A stretch of 28,537 nucleotides of DNA from JAYPLE01 sp047627515 (GTDB lineage Bacteria; Bacteroidota; Bacteroidia; Cytophagales; Cyclobacteriaceae): NCBI GenBank assembly GCA_047627515.1, contig JBLHTU010000029.1:1-28537 (forward strand), in the 5' to 3' direction. The position numbers were made by a program, and so were the translations under genes. A model generated the notes under the pieces. It was not told the origin of the DNA. It saw only the letters and a list, made by a program, of their open reading frames with translations, and did not search any database. Numbering within the stretch: position 1 is the stretch's first letter; every line of letters begins with the position of its first letter. Positions 13,929 through 22,691 of this stretch are shown here, in pieces.

Positions 13929-16030
13929 TGAGTGTAAAAGCCTCCATATTATTAAGAGTTCGCATTGCCTTTTTGGTCGTATTCGTTTTTGCTGCGGGTA
14001 TTATATATCGCGTTGTGACTGTTCAGTATGTGGAGGGGGATCAATGGCGAGCTTTGGGTCAATCGATTGGTCTGAAAGTCATGGATGTAAATGCAACCAG
14101 AGGCAATATCTATGCTGATAATGGTGCCTTGCTTGCAACATCTCTGCCGTTTTATCAAGTCGCCTTTGATCCGTACTTGCCTTCCGATGGATTGTATAAG
14201 AGCAATATTGATTCACTTAGCTATTTACTCTCTCAGCATTTTGGCGGACTTAGCCAGTGGCAATACAAAAAGAAAATGGATGATGCGCGAAAGAATAAGC
14301 GGCGGTATCTCATCCTGAGCCGTCAGGAAATTGGCTATCAAGATAAAAAGCTGATTGAAGAATGGCCGATATTTAGAGAGGGTCGATTAAGAGGTGGGAT
14401 CATATTCGAGAAAGTAGAGAAACGATTTCTTCCTTTTTCACATTTGGGCTTGCGTACAATTGGATCTGTTAATGCAGATAACCGTGGTACAGTAGGACTT
14501 GAGTATAGTTTTAACAGACAGCTTGCTGGGACAAATGGTAAAGCTATCTATCAAAAGATGTCAGGTGGGGGTTGGAGACCCATTTACGATGGCACCGAGG
14601 TCCGTCCTGTAGATGGCCTGGATATCGAGACCACGATTGATATCAATATTCAGGATATAACTGAGACCGCATTGTTACAAGCATTGAGTAAGCACAAAGC
14701 TGATTATGGTGTAGCTGTTGTGATGGAAGTGGCTACTGGGGAGATCAAAGCGATGTCCAATCTAAGCCGAAATAGTAACGGTCGATACTACGAAAGATAC
14801 AACTATGCGGTTGGCAGTCAAGGATCGAGAGAGCCTGGGTCCACATTTAAGCTAGCCAGCATGATCGCTCTGCTAGAGGAATCTAATATGAAGTTGTCAG
14901 ATACAGTTGACACAGGGGATGGTTCTTATCATTTCTTCAACGAAGTCATGAAAGATCATAAGCCAGGTGGATATGGAGTTTTGACCTTGCAAGAAGTATT
15001 CGAAAAGTCTTCAAATATCGGAGTTGCTAAATTGATCAATGCTCAGTTTGGGCACGAGCCTGAAAAATTCATTTCGTACCTCAATAGTATCGGACTATCG
15101 CAGCCACTTGGATTTCAGATGATTGGAGAAGGAAAACCTTATATTAAGACGCCTTCAGATTCAAGCTGGAGTGGTACCACACTACCATGGATGTCGCACG
15201 GTTATGAATTGAAAATGACACCATTGCAGACTCTGTCATTGTATAATGCTGTGGCCAATGATGGAAAAATGATCCAACCTATGATTGTGAAATCGATCAA
15301 GAAGGCAGATAAGACGGTAGAAAATTACAAGACCAAAGTACTCAACAAGCGCATCTGCTCAGACGCCACGCTCCAGAAATTGCATGTGATGCTGGAAGGG
15401 GTCGTAGAGCGTGGAACAGCACAAAATATCAGTAATACCAAATACAAAGTAGCAGGAAAAACAGGGACAGCGAAAAAGGTGAAAAATGGTCGTTACACTA
15501 GTAACTACTATACTTCATTTGTAGGGTACTTCCCAGCAGAGGCGCCTCGATATAGCTGTATAGTGGTCATTGATGAACCAAAGGGTTATCAAATCTACGG
15601 CAGTGATGTATCTGCTCCAGTCTTTAAGGATATCGCTGATAAAATTTATGCAATGGAGATCGAATTGCATGATGAAGAGATCATTCAGATGGCTGGACAA
15701 GAAGGTATATTTCCTGTGATTCGAAGTGGTCATCAGGAAGAATTGACCTATCTCCTTAATCAGCTTGGTATCAGCAATCATTCAAAGGCACAGGACTACC
15801 CATGGGTGAAAACAAGTGTGTCAGGTAATGCTGTTTTTTGGAATAAGAATCCAGTTGAGGATCAAAAGGTACCCGATGTTCGAGGTATGACTTTGCGTGA
15901 TGCGCTTTATGTTCTTGAAAATGCGGGTCTAGAAGTGGCTACTGATGGAAGAGGCAGGGTTAAGAAGCAATCCATCTACCCTGGAACGAAAGTGCTTGAT
16001 AAACAAAAAATCAAACTAGACCTTGGCTGA
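13928..16030 (+). CDS. ftsI: Septal peptidoglycan transpeptidase (PBP2/3 class, with PASTA domain)
   Basis: FtsI cross-links the stem peptides of new septal peptidoglycan in the periplasm and works with the FtsW polymerase. The 700-aa protein has an N-terminal membrane anchor (about residues 10-30), a class B dimerisation domain beginning ATRGNIYADNGALLA, and a transpeptidase domain. The transpeptidase motifs are all present: the catalytic serine in GSTFK (S305-K308), SSN (361-363) and KTG (511-513). A single PASTA domain closes the protein (about 645-700, starting KVPDVRGMTLRDAL). The PASTA tail is common in Bacteroidota FtsI and absent from E. coli FtsI. The start overlaps the ftsL stop by one base, and the 3' end overlaps murE by 8 nt. 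Confidence 0.95.
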   Translation: MSVKASILLRVRIAFLVVFVFAAGIIYRVVTVQYVEGDQWRALGQSIGLKVMDVNATRGNIYADNGALLATSLPFYQVAFDPYLPSDGLYKSNIDSLSYLLSQHFGGLSQWQYKKKMDDARKNKRRYLILSRQEIGYQDKKLIEEWPIFREGRLRGGIIFEKVEKRFLPFSHLGLRTIGSVNADNRGTVGLEYSFNRQLAGTNGKAIYQKMSGGGWRPIYDGTEVRPVDGLDIETTIDINIQDITETALLQALSKHKADYGVAVVMEVATGEIKAMSNLSRNSNGRYYERYNYAVGSQGSREPGSTFKLASMIALLEESNMKLSDTVDTGDGSYHFFNEVMKDHKPGGYGVLTLQEVFEKSSNIGVAKLINAQFGHEPEKFISYLNSIGLSQPLGFQMIGEGKPYIKTPSDSSWSGTTLPWMSHGYELKMTPLQTLSLYNAVANDGKMIQPMIVKSIKKADKTVENYKTKVLNKRICSDATLQKLHVMLEGVVERGTAQNISNTKYKVAGKTGTAKKVKNGRYTSNYYTSFVGYFPAEAPRYSCIVVIDEPKGYQIYGSDVSAPVFKDIADKIYAMEIELHDEEIIQMAGQEGIFPVIRSGHQEELTYLLNQLGISNHSKAQDYPWVKTSVSGNAVFWNKNPVEDQKVPDVRGMTLRDALYVLENAGLEVATDGRGRVKKQSIYPGTKVLDKQKIKLDLG

Positions 16031-17480
16031 GCTTAAAGACATATTGTACAGCGTAAAGCTGATCTCAATCGAGGGCGAGAGATCTCTAGCCATCAGCAGT
16101 CTTGCATTTGACTCCAGAGAGGTATCCGATGGTTGCCTTTTTGTTGCGGTTAAAGGACTTACGGTTGATGGACATGATTACATCGAGATAGCCATACAAA
16201 ATGGTGCGATTGCAGTGTTATGTGAAAAAATGCCTGAAGAAAAGGAGACAGGTATCACTTACGTTCAAACCGATGACACCACGCAGGCGCTTGGCATTGT
16301 ATCAGCTAATTTCTACGATCATCCTTCTACGAAAATTAGCCTAGTCGGTGTTACCGGTACCAATGGTAAGACGACGACCGTTACATTGCTGCACGACTTA
16401 TACAGTCGAATGGGTTATTTAGCTGGATTAATTTCTACAGTGGAAAATAAGATCGGCGCATCGGTCATCCCTACCAAGTTTACTACACCAGATGCGCTTA
16501 CGCTCAATCAGATGTTATCTGAGATGGTTAGTGCTGGCTGTACGCATGCTTTCATGGAAGTAAGTTCGCATGCTTTGATTCAAGGCAGAGTGGCTGGTAT
16601 CTCTTTCGCAGGGGCCGTATTCTCCAATATTTCTCATGATCATCTGGATTACCACGGAACATTTGAGAACTACATCCAAGCTAAAAAATTACTTTTTGAT
16701 GGATTATCAAAAGACGCTTTTGCCCTAGTAAACCTTGATGACAAACGGGGTACAGTAATGATTCAGAATTGTCTGGCTACAAAACATACTTATGCGGTAA
16801 AGTCGATGGCAGACTTTAAAGGCAAAGTCCTTCACAATACTATTCAAGGATTAGAATTGGATATAGATAGCACTTCTGTTTGGTTTAAGCTGATTGGTTC
16901 ATTCAACGCATATAATCTTTTGGCTGTTTATGCCACTGCGGTTCTTTTGGGAGAGGAGAAAACATCTGTCTTGACTGAGCTGTCAAGCTTGCAACCAGCT
17001 CGAGGCCGTTTTGAACTAGTTCATAATACGAAAGAGGTCCTTGCGATTGTAGACTATGCACATACGCCGGACGCTTTGCACAATGTCCTTGATACGGTCG
17101 AAAATCTTAGAACAAGAAACGAGCAATTGATCACGGTCATAGGATGTGGTGGTGACAGGGATGTGACTAAGAGACCAGAAATGGCTCGAATCGCTTTCGA
17201 TATGAGTGATAAAGTGATCTTGACATCGGACAATCCACGAACAGAAAACCCTGAGAAGATCATAGAGGATATGCTAACGGGCATACCAGAAGCAGGGAAA
17301 CGAAAAACATTAAGGATCCTGGACCGGAAAGAAGCGATCAGGACTGCTTGCTCACTTGCAGGAGCCAATGATATTATACTGGTGGCGGGTAAAGGACATG
17401 AGACCTATCAAGAGGTAAATGGTGTTAGGCATCATTTTGATGACAAAGAAGTGCTCAACGAATTACTAAACGACGTCTGA
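16023..17480 (+). CDS. murE: UDP-MurNAc-L-Ala-D-Glu:meso-diaminopimelate ligase
   Basis: MurE adds the third residue of the peptidoglycan stem peptide in the cytoplasm, using ATP. The 485-aa protein has the ATP-binding loop GVTGTNGKTTTV (109-120), the HDHLDYHGTFENY segment, and DNPR at residues 403-406. DNPR is the signature of meso-diaminopimelate-specific MurE, so this organism should build DAP-type peptidoglycan. The start is a TTG at 16023, supported by the family-like opening AELKDILYSVKL and by an 8-nt overlap with the ftsI end; no ATG fits better. The 3' end overlaps mraY by one base (TGATG). murF, which usually follows in proteobacterial clusters, is not in this operon. Confidence 0.95.
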   Translation: MAELKDILYSVKLISIEGERSLAISSLAFDSREVSDGCLFVAVKGLTVDGHDYIEIAIQNGAIAVLCEKMPEEKETGITYVQTDDTTQALGIVSANFYDHPSTKISLVGVTGTNGKTTTVTLLHDLYSRMGYLAGLISTVENKIGASVIPTKFTTPDALTLNQMLSEMVSAGCTHAFMEVSSHALIQGRVAGISFAGAVFSNISHDHLDYHGTFENYIQAKKLLFDGLSKDAFALVNLDDKRGTVMIQNCLATKHTYAVKSMADFKGKVLHNTIQGLELDIDSTSVWFKLIGSFNAYNLLAVYATAVLLGEEKTSVLTELSSLQPARGRFELVHNTKEVLAIVDYAHTPDALHNVLDTVENLRTRNEQLITVIGCGGDRDVTKRPEMARIAFDMSDKVILTSDNPRTENPEKIIEDMLTGIPEAGKRKTLRILDRKEAIRTACSLAGANDIILVAGKGHETYQEVNGVRHHFDDKEVLNELLNDV

Positions 17481-18661
17481 TGCTGTACTATCTCTTTGAT
17501 TATTTGGACCAGCAATTTGACCTCATCGGAGCAGGTGTATTTAAGTACATTTCCTTTAGAGCAGGAATGGCTGCGGTTGTATCCCTACTTATTACAGTTG
17601 TTTTCGGCAAAAGCCTCATCAATAAGTTAAGAGAATTTCAGATGGGTGAGTCCATTAGGGATTTAGGACTTGAAGGTCAGATGGAGAAACAAGGTACTCC
17701 GACCATGGGAGGTATCATTATCATTTCCGCAATTGTGATTCCTACACTGTTGTTTGCGCAAATTGGTAATGTATACATCATTCTACTTCTCGTATCAGCG
17801 ATTTGGTTAGGTCTGATCGGATTTTTGGATGATTATCTTAAAATCAAGAAGAAAAATAAGGAAGGGCTTAGAGGAGCATTCAAAATTATAGGACAGGTTG
17901 TACTTGGCCTGCTGGTTGCTATTGTGATTGTCTACAATGATGATGTCGTGGTAAGGATATTTGATGGTCAGGGTGGCTACGCGGATATTAAGTCGTTGGT
18001 AACGACGATTCCTTTCATCAAGAATAATGAGTTCGAGTATGAGTGGCTAATGCCGGAGATGCTTGAGCCGCTGTCGACAGTGCTCTATATTTTCTTGGTC
18101 ATATTTATCATAACTGCGGTTTCAAATGGTGCCAATATTACTGACGGAATTGATGGTCTTGCAGCTGGGACCACAGCAATCATAGCTTTGACTTTAGGTA
18201 TACTGGCTTACCTAAGTGGTAACGTGATTTTTTCTCAATACCTGAATATCATGTTTATCCCCAATTCGGGCGAGTTGGTCATCTTTTGTTCCGCACTAGT
18301 GGGGGCCTGTATTGGGTTTCTATGGTATAACAGCTATCCAGCTCAGGTTTTTATGGGAGATACAGGCAGTCTTTCACTAGGTGGGATCATTGCAGTATTA
18401 GCTATTGTGATTCGCAAAGAATTGATGATTCCAATCTTCTGTGGCATTTTCCTCATCGAAAACCTGTCAGTTGTTATACAGGTCAGTTACTTCAAATACA
18501 CCAAAAAGAAATACGGTGAAGGACGACGTGTCTTTTTAATGTCGCCCTTGCACCACCATTACCAAAAGAAAGGACTTCATGAAGCTAAAATCGCAACTCG
18601 ATTTTGGACCATTGGAATTCTGTTAGCCATACTTTCTCTCGCCACATTGAAACTTAGATAA
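17480..18661 (+). CDS. mraY: Phospho-N-acetylmuramoyl-pentapeptide-transferase
   Basis: MraY moves phospho-MurNAc-pentapeptide from UDP onto undecaprenyl phosphate, forming lipid I at the inner membrane. The 393-aa protein has about ten membrane helices and the family signatures: KQGTPTMGG (70-78), DDYLKIKKKNKEGL with the catalytic aspartates D117/D118, NGANITDGIDGLAAG (216-230), FMGDTGSLSLGG, and the HHHYQKKG loop near the C-terminus. The start codon overlaps the murE stop by one base. An insertion of about 40 residues between helices (near 155-195) makes it longer than E. coli MraY (360 aa), a length common in Bacteroidota. A 13-nt gap separates it from the small gene that follows. Confidence 0.96.
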   Translation: MLYYLFDYLDQQFDLIGAGVFKYISFRAGMAAVVSLLITVVFGKSLINKLREFQMGESIRDLGLEGQMEKQGTPTMGGIIIISAIVIPTLLFAQIGNVYIILLLVSAIWLGLIGFLDDYLKIKKKNKEGLRGAFKIIGQVVLGLLVAIVIVYNDDVVVRIFDGQGGYADIKSLVTTIPFIKNNEFEYEWLMPEMLEPLSTVLYIFLVIFIITAVSNGANITDGIDGLAAGTTAIIALTLGILAYLSGNVIFSQYLNIMFIPNSGELVIFCSALVGACIGFLWYNSYPAQVFMGDTGSLSLGGIIAVLAIVIRKELMIPIFCGIFLIENLSVVIQVSYFKYTKKKYGEGRRVFLMSPLHHHYQKKGLHEAKIATRFWTIGILLAILSLATLKLR

Positions 18662-18674
18662 GTAAACCGCACAG

Positions 18675-19043
18675 ATGAACGTAGATCAAATACATATCAA
18701 AAACGAGAAATTCAAGCTAGGCGCTGCTAAGATTGTAGAGTTACTTCCATCTACCAATCTGGTTTCCTTGACCACAAGCATGAGTAGGAGTGCAACGAAG
18801 GTAGATGGCTTGTTGCCAACCTTGCTTAGTGCTAAAACACAGACACAATTTTATAATGCAATCGACAAGTTAGAGGAAGAGTTAGATGAGATTCTTTATG
18901 CTCTGGATCAGCTCAGTATTCTCAACAAAGAAGTGGATGCACCGCAATTAGCAGAGTTCGTTATGTTCGGCTATGATATGATTTCGATCTATTCATTTGC
19001 TTGTGATAAAGTCATCGAAAAGAGATTTAAACAAGAAGCTTAA
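18675..19043 (+). CDS. S23/IVS-like four-helix-bundle protein inside dcw
   Basis: This 122-aa, all-helical, soluble product is not one of the classical dcw proteins. Its pattern follows the bacterial four-helix-bundle S23/IVS family. Residues 35-80 read SMSRSATKVDGLLPTLLSAK followed by TQTQFYNAIDKLEEELDEILYALDQL, which lines up with the family layout of RSATS, then an A-rich helix, then xSxxxFxxKLxxxxEEADExxYWLxxL. The basic, probably nucleic-acid-contacting residues of that family are largely replaced. Relatives include 23S rRNA intervening-sequence proteins and the Avd accessory protein of retroelements; none has a known division role. The gene lies 13 nt after mraY and overlaps murD by one base (TAATG), so it is translated as part of the operon. 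The function is unknown, and the family link is inferred without a search. Confidence 0.6.
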   Translation: MNVDQIHIKNEKFKLGAAKIVELLPSTNLVSLTTSMSRSATKVDGLLPTLLSAKTQTQFYNAIDKLEEELDEILYALDQLSILNKEVDAPQLAEFVMFGYDMISIYSFACDKVIEKRFKQEA

Positions 19044-20419
19044 TGCCATACGAATTAGTCATATTAGGATCAGGAGAAAGTGGAATGGGTGCTGCTCATT
19101 TAGCTGCAGCTCAAGGTATGACCGCTTTGGTCTCAGACCAAGGGGCTATTTCTGATGCTCATAAGGCTGAGTTGAATCATTTAGGGATCCCTTTTGAGGA
19201 AAACGGACACAGTGATAAGATTTTTACAGCAGATCTGATAATCAAAAGTCCTGGTATACCTGAGTCAGCCAAACCAATTCGGGCTGCCTTGGCTAAGGGT
19301 ATTGAGGTGATTTCGGAACTAGAGTTTGGGTTCAGGCATCTTCCAAGTAATGCTAAAGTGATAGGTATCACGGGCACAAATGGAAAAACCACGACGACCT
19401 TACTAACCCATCATCTTTTTAAAAGTGCTGGTTTTGATGTTGCACTTGCTGGCAATGTGGGATACAGCTTGGCAAAGCGAGTATCTGAGAAAGCGTACGC
19501 TTTTTATATCATTGAAGTAAGTAGTTTCCAGTTAGATAATATCGCGCTTTTCCGACCTGACGTCGCTGTACTGTTAAATATTACGCCGGATCATCTGGAT
19601 CGTTATAACTATGATTTTCAAGAATATGTGGCTGCGAAGTTTAGGATTACAGAAAACTTGACTCAGAACGAGGTCTTTATCTATTGTTCGGATAGTATTC
19701 CTGTCACTCAAGCACTAGAAAAAAGAAAAATTGAAGCTTGTCTATTTGCCGTGTCAGCAACGACGAAGATGAAGCAAGGAGCATATATGGATAATGAGCA
19801 TCTCATTTTTGATTTCAAGATCAAGGATGAAGGCAAACATGCCAAGATCCCTCTAGCAGACATTAAATTGATTGGAAAGCATAATATGATCAATAGTATG
19901 GCGGCTGTTTTGACCGCATTGACTTTTGATGTGCCTATGGACAAGATCATCCGAGGTTTGAGATCTTTCGAAAATGCACCTCATAGGCTAGAAGTGGTAG
20001 GAGAGATCAATGGCGTCCGCTATATCAATGACTCTAAAGCAACTAATGTAGATGCAGTCTATTTTGCGTTGGATGGTATTAATCAACCCATCGTATGGGT
20101 GGCAGGTGGCATAGATAAGGGAAACGACTATTCCGTCATCTCAGAGCTGGTCAAAGAGAAGGTTAAAGCGGTCATCTGCCTAGGGAAAGACAATAGTAAA
20201 TTGAAAAAGGCATTCAGTGCCGATGTTAAGCATTTCGCGGAAACACAAAGGGTAGATGAACTGCTAGAGCAGGCTCAAAAATGGTCAAATAGCGGAGATG
20301 TAGTCCTTTTTTCTCCTGCATGTGCAAGCTTTGATCTATTTACCAATTATGAAGAACGAGGCAATCAGTTTAGAACAGCTGTGCAAAAGGTAATGAATCA
20401 TCAAAAACAAAAGATCTGA
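19043..20419 (+). CDS. murD: UDP-MurNAc-L-alanine:D-glutamate ligase
   Basis: MurD adds D-glutamate to UDP-MurNAc-L-alanine in the cytoplasm, with ATP. The 458-aa product has an N-terminal Rossmann-like UDP-binding domain (VILGSGESGMGAAHLA, about 6-21) and the ATP loop GITGTNGKTTTTL (108-120, K115). The central NITPDHLDRY and GKHNMINSMAA motifs follow, and the C-terminal region carries YINDSKATNVDAV and VWVAGGIDKGNDY. All motifs are intact and the length is typical. It overlaps the preceding four-helix gene by one base and is 2 nt from ftsW. Its place before ftsW, murG and murC follows the standard cluster order. Confidence 0.96.
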   Translation: MPYELVILGSGESGMGAAHLAAAQGMTALVSDQGAISDAHKAELNHLGIPFEENGHSDKIFTADLIIKSPGIPESAKPIRAALAKGIEVISELEFGFRHLPSNAKVIGITGTNGKTTTTLLTHHLFKSAGFDVALAGNVGYSLAKRVSEKAYAFYIIEVSSFQLDNIALFRPDVAVLLNITPDHLDRYNYDFQEYVAAKFRITENLTQNEVFIYCSDSIPVTQALEKRKIEACLFAVSATTKMKQGAYMDNEHLIFDFKIKDEGKHAKIPLADIKLIGKHNMINSMAAVLTALTFDVPMDKIIRGLRSFENAPHRLEVVGEINGVRYINDSKATNVDAVYFALDGINQPIVWVAGGIDKGNDYSVISELVKEKVKAVICLGKDNSKLKKAFSADVKHFAETQRVDELLEQAQKWSNSGDVVLFSPACASFDLFTNYEERGNQFRTAVQKVMNHQKQKI

Positions 20420-20421
20420 GT

Positions 20422-21567
20422 ATGATGAAGGAATGGGCATATCGCAACCTCAAAGGAGATCCTATTATCTGGCTGGTAGTTCTTTTGCTATCTATGTTTA
20501 GCATTATGGTGGTCTATAGTGCGACTGGAAGTCTAGCCTATAAAATGATGGGTGGGGACACTGAGTACTACTTGGTAAAGCATTCTTTATTGGTCTTTTT
20601 TAGCGTTTTGGCAATGTGGTTGGCTCATAGAATTGATTATCGCTATTACGCTAAGATTTCAATGTTTATGCTTTGGATTTCTGTGCCGCTTTTGCTGATT
20701 GCTTGGAAATTTGGAACAAATATCAATGACGCCTCTCGATGGATTCATATTCCTATTATTAATCAAGCATTTCAACCCTCTGATCTCGCTACACTAGCGC
20801 TTTTAATCACTTTGGCTACTATGCTGTCCAAGCGCCAAAATCAGCTAGATGATTTTAAGCAATCAGTTATTCCCATGCTGGTCTGGATCGGCGTGATCTG
20901 CGGTCTGATTGCGATGACTAATATTTCTACTGCTGCTTTGCTATTTGTCACTTGTACTCTGGTTTTGTTTATAGGAAGAGTGCCGATGAAATATCTCGTG
21001 ATGCTTCTGTTGATAGGCACACTGGCAGGTACGACAGCCCTCATGGTTGGTCAGCGGGGCGATACCGCCATCAGCCGAGTAGAAGACTTTATAAAAGGAG
21101 AGACACCTTTTCAAGCTCAGCAAGCCTATGTGGCAATTGCCTCTGGCGGATTGGTTGGCAAGGGACCAGGTCAAAGTGACCAAAGAAATTATCTTCCACA
21201 CCCTTACTCAGATTTCATTTTTGCAATCATCATAGAGGAGTATGGATTACTGGGAGGTGCAGCCGTACTTTTTCTTTATCTGACATTACTATATAGAGGC
21301 ATGAAAGCAGCCATGGGGAGTGAGCGTGCCTACGGTGGATTATTGTCTGCCGGTTTAAGTTTTGCATTGGTGCTGCAAGCTCTTGTCAATATGGGAGTTG
21401 CAGTCGGATTGGGACCTATTACGGGTTTGCCACTTCCATTGATATCAATGGGAGGGACCTCGCAGTTATTCATGGGTCTTTCTCTCGGAATCATACTAAG
21501 TGTAAGTCGTGGGGAGATTGAGACGATCGGTCGCCCTGTTGGAAATGTAATCAAAGAACTTGCCTGA
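20422..21567 (+). CDS. ftsW: Septal peptidoglycan polymerase FtsW (SEDS family)
   Basis: FtsW is the SEDS-family glycosyltransferase that polymerises lipid II at the septum together with FtsI. The 381-aa protein has about ten membrane helices. It shows SRWIHIPIINQAFQPSDL (105-122), typical of SEDS proteins, and ISRVEDFIKG (217-226). The loop NYLPHPYSDFIFAIIIEEYG contains the expected catalytic aspartate, D264. Near the C-terminus come GLPLPLISMGGTSQL and a short cytoplasmic tail. Two ATGs in tandem (20422 and 20425) are equally possible starts. The stop overlaps the murG start (TGATG). Position between murD and murG supports FtsW over the paralogue RodA. Confidence 0.94.
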   Translation: MMKEWAYRNLKGDPIIWLVVLLLSMFSIMVVYSATGSLAYKMMGGDTEYYLVKHSLLVFFSVLAMWLAHRIDYRYYAKISMFMLWISVPLLLIAWKFGTNINDASRWIHIPIINQAFQPSDLATLALLITLATMLSKRQNQLDDFKQSVIPMLVWIGVICGLIAMTNISTAALLFVTCTLVLFIGRVPMKYLVMLLLIGTLAGTTALMVGQRGDTAISRVEDFIKGETPFQAQQAYVAIASGGLVGKGPGQSDQRNYLPHPYSDFIFAIIIEEYGLLGGAAVLFLYLTLLYRGMKAAMGSERAYGGLLSAGLSFALVLQALVNMGVAVGLGPITGLPLPLISMGGTSQLFMGLSLGIILSVSRGEIETIGRPVGNVIKELA

Positions 21568-22691
21568 TGACAGAGGAACGGACATATCGCAAAGAGCCAT
21601 TCCGGATCATGATTAGTGGTGGAGGCACTGGGGGGCATATTTATCCAGCTATCTCTATTGCGCAAGCACTCAAGAAGACTTTGGCCGATGTTGAGATTCG
21701 ATTTGTCGGCGCTCAAGGCAAAATGGAGATGATTAAAGTTCCAGAAGCGGGTTTTCAGATTATTGGTCTATGGATAAGTGGACTTCAAAGAAGACTGACG
21801 ATAGGGAATCTCCTGTTCCCAATTAAGCTGATCGCGAGTATATATAAGTCATTTCGTCTACTAGCAGAGTTTCGTCCTGATGCGGTTGTCGGAGTCGGAG
21901 GTTATGCTAGTGGACCTTTATTGATTGCCGCATTTTTCAAAAGGATACCGACATTGATTCAGGAGCAAAATGCCTACGCAGGTCTGACTAATAAATGGTT
22001 AGCCAAGTACGCGCATACTGTCTGTGTCGCGCATCAAGGCATGAATGCTTATTTCCCACAAGAGAAAATAGTTGTCACAGGAAATCCAATTCGTAATGAT
22101 ATCAAATTACCTGCGGAACAAAGAAAAAATGCTTTCAATCACTTCGAGCTAGACAATCAAAAACCAACTGTTTTGATCATTGGCGGAAGCTTGGGAGCAC
22201 GAACCATTAATGAAGCAATGATCAGAAGTCTACACCTTTTCATTGCAGAACAGGTGCAGGTGATTTGGCAGACGGGTGGGTATTATCATGCTGAAATACT
22301 GGAACGAACAAAAGAAGCAGACTTGTCAGGTGTAGTGATCCGTGATTTTATTCGAGAAATGAAATATGCTTACGCGGTTGCGGATGTCGTGATCAGTAGA
22401 TCAGGTGCGTTGTCGATTGCTGAATTGATGTTAACTAGAAAGCCCGCAATCATGGTGCCTTCACCAAATGTCGCAGAAGATCATCAGACAAAGAATGCAC
22501 AAGCTTTGGTGGCGGAAAATGCTGCTGTTTTAGTATCAGATCAGAAAGCCATAGAAGAGATGGTGCCGACCGCTATTCAGTTGATCAAGCAACCAGAAAG
22601 AAGAAATGAATTAAGCGAAAACATTGCACGTTTGGCTCATCCAAATGCTGCCAGTGAGATTGTCAATGAAATAATTAAGCTGGTCGCATGA
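21567..22691 (+). CDS. murG: UDP-GlcNAc:undecaprenyl-PP-MurNAc-pentapeptide GlcNAc transferase
   Basis: MurG adds GlcNAc to lipid I to make lipid II on the cytoplasmic face of the membrane. The 374-aa protein has the N-terminal loop ISGGGTGGHIYPAISIAQ (16-33), the acceptor-side GVGGYASGPLLIAA, and the middle QEQNAYAGLTNKWL. The nucleotide-sugar side carries IGGSLGARTINEAM and SGALSIAELMLTRKPAIMVP. The first 10 residues are polar and variable. It overlaps ftsW by one base at the start and murC by 4 nt (ATGA) at the end. Nothing departs from the family. Confidence 0.96.
   Translation: MTEERTYRKEPFRIMISGGGTGGHIYPAISIAQALKKTLADVEIRFVGAQGKMEMIKVPEAGFQIIGLWISGLQRRLTIGNLLFPIKLIASIYKSFRLLAEFRPDAVVGVGGYASGPLLIAAFFKRIPTLIQEQNAYAGLTNKWLAKYAHTVCVAHQGMNAYFPQEKIVVTGNPIRNDIKLPAEQRKNAFNHFELDNQKPTVLIIGGSLGARTINEAMIRSLHLFIAEQVQVIWQTGGYYHAEILERTKEADLSGVVIRDFIREMKYAYAVADVVISRSGALSIAELMLTRKPAIMVPSPNVAEDHQTKNAQALVAENAAVLVSDQKAIEEMVPTAIQLIKQPERRNELSENIARLAHPNAASEIVNEIIKLVA

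Noticed and set aside
21330..21716. 128-codon minus-strand open frame across the ftsW-murG junction
   Set aside because: It is antisense to two conserved genes, and its composition is that of reversed coding sequence.
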